A DNA stretch of 64,000 nt from Salmonella enterica subsp. diarizonae. Lineage in GTDB: Bacteria > Pseudomonadota > Gammaproteobacteria > Enterobacterales > Enterobacteriaceae. Within the stretch, counting starts at the first letter, position 1, and each line of letters starts with the position of its first letter. The translations under genes and the position numbers were made by a program. Shown here one piece after another: positions 15,001 through 21,000 of the stretch. A model generated the notes under the pieces. That model did no database searches. It was not told the origin of the DNA and saw only the letters and a list, made by a program, of their open reading frames with translations. Where the stretch lies: assembly GCF_008692785.1 (NCBI RefSeq), contig NZ_VXJV01000015.1:1-64000 (forward strand), read 5' to 3'.

Positions 15001-18000
15001 GATAAAATTCGGCTGGGGACGGTTGGTCAGGTTATCACCCCGTTCACCGGTATCATCCGCGTTGTCCAGCGTGATGGTCGGGACCAACAGGGTGGTGTCA
15101 ACGGTAAAGTCCAGCGTCCGCGTCGCCGTGTTCCCTGCGATATCGGTCGCTTCCACCGTCAGCGTGTATGTCCCTTCCGGCACATCAGTCAACCAACTGT
15201 AGTCCCAGACACCTGCCGCGCTCTTCGACGCATGCATCCACGTCTTGCCGCCGTCAATGCTCAGGCGTACCGCGTTCACATCTTCCGGCACCTCCACCCG
15301 GAAGTGCGGGCGCATTTCATTAGTCAGATTGTCGCCAGCAACACCGGAGTCATTCACCAGTTCAATACTATTAATGCCGGTCCGTGTGTCCACGGTTACC
15401 GCCAGTGGCGCTGAGTGGCGGATATTCCCCGCGTCGTCTTCCACCGTCACCGTCAGCGTGTAGCGGCCATCCGTCCACGCACTGTCCGGCGTGAACGTCC
15501 ATCCTCCTCCGTTTTTGGTCAGCGCCACCTCTTCACTTTTGCCATCATGCGTAACCGTCACCACCACCCGGCTCGCATCCGTATCAATGCCGTTGATAGT
15601 AAAACCAGGCGTTTTTTCGTTGGTGATATTGTCGCCAGCCACACCACTGTCATTCGCGGTATCCAGCGTGATGGTCGGTACCGACAGGGTGGTGTCAACG
15701 GTAAAGTCCAGCGTCCGCGTCGCCGTGTTCCCTGCGATATCGGTCGCTTCCACCGTCAGCGTGTGTACGCCCTCAGTGATGTCTGTTGTCCAGCTATAAT
15801 CCCAGACACCTGCCGACGTTTTCTTCGCATCCACCCACGTCTTGCCGCCGTCAATACTCAGGCGTACCGCATTCACATCTTCCGGCACCGTCACCCGGAA
15901 CTCCGGACGCAGAGCGTTGGTCAGATTGTCATCCGGCATACCGGTATCATTGACCAGTACAATGTTGTTAATCTCCGTCTGCGTGTCGATGGTCACTGCC
16001 AGTGGCGCGGACTGGCTGACGTTCCCGGCTCTGTCCTCAACTTTCACCGTCAGCGTGTAATTGCCATCCACCCAGTTACTGGCCGGCGTAAAGTGCCACT
16101 GCCCCCCGATCTGGGTCAGTTCCACCTCCTGGTTCGTGCCATTATGCGTAACCTGTACTGCCACCCGGATCGCATCCGCATCAATGCCGTTGATAGTAAA
16201 ACCAGGTGTTTTTTCGTTGGTGATATTGTCGCCAGCCACACCACTGTCATTCGCGGTATCCAGCGTGATGGTCGGTACCGACAGGGTGGTGTCAATGGTA
16301 AAACCGAGCGCCTGTGTCGCCTTGTTCCCAGCTATGTCGATAGCTTCCACGACAAGGGTATGTTTCCCCTCAGGTACCGCGTCCGGCCAGGTGTAATCCC
16401 AGATACCGGTAGAAGACGGTGTGGCGTTAATCCATGTCGTGCCGCCATCGATGCTCAGGCGTACAACGTTGACATCTTCCGGCACCGTCACACGGAAATG
16501 AGGATGTACCTCATTGGTTATATTATCGCTGGTGATACCGCTGTCATTGACCAGCACAATGCCGTCAATCGTGACCTGTGTATCCACTTTCACCGACAAC
16601 GGTGCTGACTGGCGAGTATTCCCCGCCTCGTCGGTCACTTTTACCGTCAGGGTGTAATTGCCATCAGCCCACGCGCTGGTTGGTGTGAATACCCAGTTGC
16701 CGCTGGTCTGGGTCAGCTCCACCTCTTCACTCTTGCCATTGTGCGTGACCTGTACCACCACCCGGCTCGCATCGGCATCAATATTGCCGAGGGTAAAACC
16801 AGGCGTTTTTTCGTTGGTGATATTATCGCCAGCCACACCGCTGTCATTCGCGGTATCCAGCGTGATGGTTGGTACTGACAGTGTGGTGTCAACAGTAAAA
16901 TCCAGCGTCCGTGTCGCCGTGTTTCCTGCAATATCGGTGGCTTCTACGATCAGCGTGTGTTTACCTTCGGGAACTTTCCCCAGCCATGTATAATCCCAAC
17001 TCCCTTTTATTAAGCCTGGTGTGGCGTTAACCCACGTTTTACCGCCGTCGATACTCAGGCGTACCCTATCCACATCATCTGGTACCGTCACACGGAACTG
17101 CGGATGAATGTCGTTAGTCAGATTGTCGCCGACCATACCGGTGTCATTAATCAATTCGATATTGTCGATCGCAATTTGCGTATCCACTTTCACTGTTAAC
17201 GGTGTGGACTGACGGATATTTCCCGCCTCATCTTCCACCGTCACTTGTAGCGTATAGCTGCCATCTGCCCAGTCGTGGTCTGGCGTAAATACCCAATTAC
17301 CACCACTCTGCGTCAGCGCCACTACCTCGTTCTTGCCATTATGCGTGATTTGTAGCGCCACCCGAATCACATCGCCGTCAATATTGCTGAGGGTAAAGCC
17401 CGGCGTTTTGCTGTTAGTAATATTATCCCCGGTAACACCACTATCATCGGCGCTATCCAGAGCGATGGTCGGCACAGTCAACAAAGTGTCGATAGTAAAG
17501 TCGAGTGTCTGCGTTAACTTATTACCAGCAATATCGGTCGCTTCTACCGTCAGGATATGTGACCCTTCAGTTACATTCGTCGGCCAACTGTAATCCCAAA
17601 TGCCTGCCGTATTTTTCGTCGCACTCCCCCATGTCTTGCCCCCGTCAATACTCAGACGTACCATATTTACGTCATTTGGCACTTCAACACGGAAGTGTGG
17701 ACGCATATCGTTAGTTATATTGTCGTCAGCAATACCAGTGTCATTGATCAGTTCGATGCTATTAATCGCGATTTGCGTATCCACTTTCACTGTTAATGGT
17801 GTGGACTGGCGAATATTTCCCGCCTCATCTTCCACCGTCACTTGCAGTGTATAGCTGCCATCATCCCACGTGCTGGCAGGTGTAAATACCCAGTTACCGC
17901 CATCTTGAGTCAGTACAATCTGTTCATTCACGCCATTATGTGTCACCTGTACAACTACCCGGTGTGCATCAGAATCAATACCACTAATAATAAAGTCAGG

Positions 18001-21000
18001 CTTATTAATATTGGTAATATTATCATCCGCCACGCCAGTATCATCTTTTGCAATCAAAGAAATAACCGGAATGGAAAGTGTCGTATCTATAGTAAAATCA
18101 AATGTAGGACCAGTAACTTTATTGCCAGCGATATCTTCAGCTTTAACATATACCTGATGCAGGCCATCAATCAGATCTGAAGTAAAAGTATATGTCCATG
18201 TTCCATTAGATTGTTGGGTAGCAATACCTATCTGTGTATTAGAGATAGCATCCCATACCTGAACATTTCTAACATCTGAATCAATATTTCTAAGAATAAG
18301 AGTTGGTTTAGGTATATTCGTTAAATTATCATCTAAAATTCCGGACTCAGAATCAGGGCTTAGTGAAACTACCGGTATAGATATGGTAGTATCCACACTA
18401 AATAAAAAGGCGTCAGAATGTGCAATATTTCCAGCAATATCCTCTACTGTGGCGGTTATTTTATGATCACCATCAGCCAGACTTTGATCTGGTTTCAGAG
18501 TATAATCCCATACACCGTCTTTATTCGTCCTGACTTCAGCCACCAAAGCATTATCTATATATAATTTTACGATTGAATAAGGTGCAGCAGTCCCTGTCAG
18601 GGCAGGTCGTTTTTCATTAATGATATGATCTGTATTATCCAACCCTGTGTCATCGACTAACTCAATGGTTGGCTTTTGTGTATGCGTAAGGATTTGGAAG
18701 TTATAAATTGATGATGATGCTTTATTGCCAGCAATATCTTCCGCTTTTACCATCACTTCATGCATGCCATCAGGCAATATATTTGAAAATTGGAAGTTCC
18801 ATACACCATCATCGCCAGCAATGGCCTCACCGCTTAAGATACCATCAACATAGATTGAGACTTTAGCATTAGGCTCTGCACTTCCGGTAAATAAAGGCGT
18901 ATTAACTCTTGTAATCAGGTCTCCTTTAACCCCAGAGTCAGCACTATCATGCAACATAACAGCAGGGATTGGTGTAAAACTATCAATGGTAAGTTGATAA
19001 TCAGCCGATGCAGTATTACCTAATGGGTCTACTGCCTCAACCGTCACTGTATAAACATCGTCAGACAAATTACGGGAAATATCAAAAGTCCAGTTCCCGT
19101 GTTCATCTGCTGTTGTCACTCCAATAGCTTTGCCATCAATAATAATATTTACGGTAGCAAATTTACCAGCAGTCCCGAGTAAAGTCAGAGCGTTATGCTT
19201 ATTGGTAATCCAGTCCCCTTTCTCGCCAGAGTCATCAACCGCGTCAAGTTCGGCTTTTGGGATTACAACTTCAGTCTGGATAGTAAAAGAGTATTTAATT
19301 GCCGAGGATTTATTACCAGCTATGTCCTGAGAAACAATCTCAATGTCATATACCCCTTGCGGGAGTTTTTCATTAAATTGATAAATCCATGAGCCATTTG
19401 AGTCGACGTCAATGCTGGCATAAAATTTACCTTCTCGCAGAATTGATATTGTAGATTTAGGCTCTGCCGTACCGACCAATGCAGGTGTATCATCCCCTGA
19501 TAAAATAATGCCGTTTGGTAATGTTACAAAATCATCCAGGGAAACTGTCGGGGCTGTCGGCGCTACTGTATCAATAACATAACTAAAATAAAAATCTTTC
19601 TGGTTACCCGCCACATCCTCAACAGTGAAAACCAGGTTGTTAACCCCTTCAGCGGAATCCGAAGTAAAAGCAAATTGCCACTCACCTTCAGCATTGGCTT
19701 TAAGAACAACTAATTCACCAGTTTCAGAGTTTTTAACATTTATCGTGGTATTTGGTTCACTTTTCCCGATAAAAGTAGGGCGGCTATTATTAGTGACATT
19801 ATCGCCAACGATACCACTATCATCGGCAGGATCAAGCTCTGCACTAAAATAACTGATACGAGTATCAATGGTAAATGTAAGATCTGATGTTTCAGAGGTA
19901 TGTCCGGCGATATCTGTAGCTGTCGCTGTTAAATGGTATTCGCCATCTTTCAGGGGCTCAGTAAGCGTATAACTCCACGAACCATCTTTAGCAGCAACAA
20001 CATCCCCCAGGTGCTTAATTCCAATATAGATGGAAACCGTTGCCCCAGGCTCAGCCACACCTATAAATGTAGGTAATGTACTGTTAGTTATATTGTCATC
20101 TTTAACACCAGAATCACTATTAATATCCAGCTCAATTGTCGGCTTTTCCGGAGGAATGGTATCTATTGTAATTACATTTGAAATTTCACTTTGGTTGCCA
20201 GCCTTATCTACTGCAACAACCTTAATATTATTATCTCCTTCAATTAATTCTTTACCTTTAAATCCATAACTCCACTTACCATTTTTATCAACATCTACGC
20301 TAGTAATAAGTTTATCGTTAACGTAAATATTAACCTTTGCATTTTCTTCTGCGGTACCAATAATTGATGGTGTCAACGTAGCGGTTAAGCCTTGATGACC
20401 AGGAATACTGCTTTCTGGCGAAAGTTCAAAACTTGGTTTATCAATAACGGAGTCTATAGTAATGGCAAGCTTAGTGCTACCCATTGCGTTACTAGTTGTG
20501 GCTTCCGCTTCCAGATTGTATGTTCCATCGGCCAATTTCTCAGGAGCAGTAAAGGTAAAATTACCTAACTTATCGGCAACAACCTGACCGACAGAAATTC
20601 CGTTTATTTTAATAACCACTGTTGCATTTGGTGATGTGCTACCAATAAACTGTGGTTTAGTAAAATTAGTTATACTATCATCTTTGCTTCCACTATTGCT
20701 TTCTGCTGCAAGCTTAAAGGATATTTTTAGTTTCTCTTTAACAGGTTCAGCTTCAAATTGATTATCATAATTCTTACTACTATTACTTCTTCCACTGCCT
20801 GTATTTTTATTAAGAGGTTGAGGTGTTATTTTTTCGGCTTCATCCTGCTTAATATTTTGAGCTGCTTTGCTTAAAGTGTTTTGCTGTATGGCATTATCTT
20901 GTTGAGCCAAATTGTCTTTTGCTACATTATCTGACAAAAAATTCTGCAGCATTTCTTCTATTTGTTTTGAAGAATTTTGGATTTCGAAAGCTTCACTGAT

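Noticed and set aside
7606-16608. Long plus-strand open frames opposite siiE (for example 7606-8424, 10033-10899, 12991-13809, 13972-14781, 15415-16608)
   Set aside because: Their products are repetitive His/Arg/Val-rich mirror translations of the Ig repeats, and they recur with the siiE repeats. They have no ribosome sites or family motifs. Openness follows from GC-rich repeat codons on the true strand.
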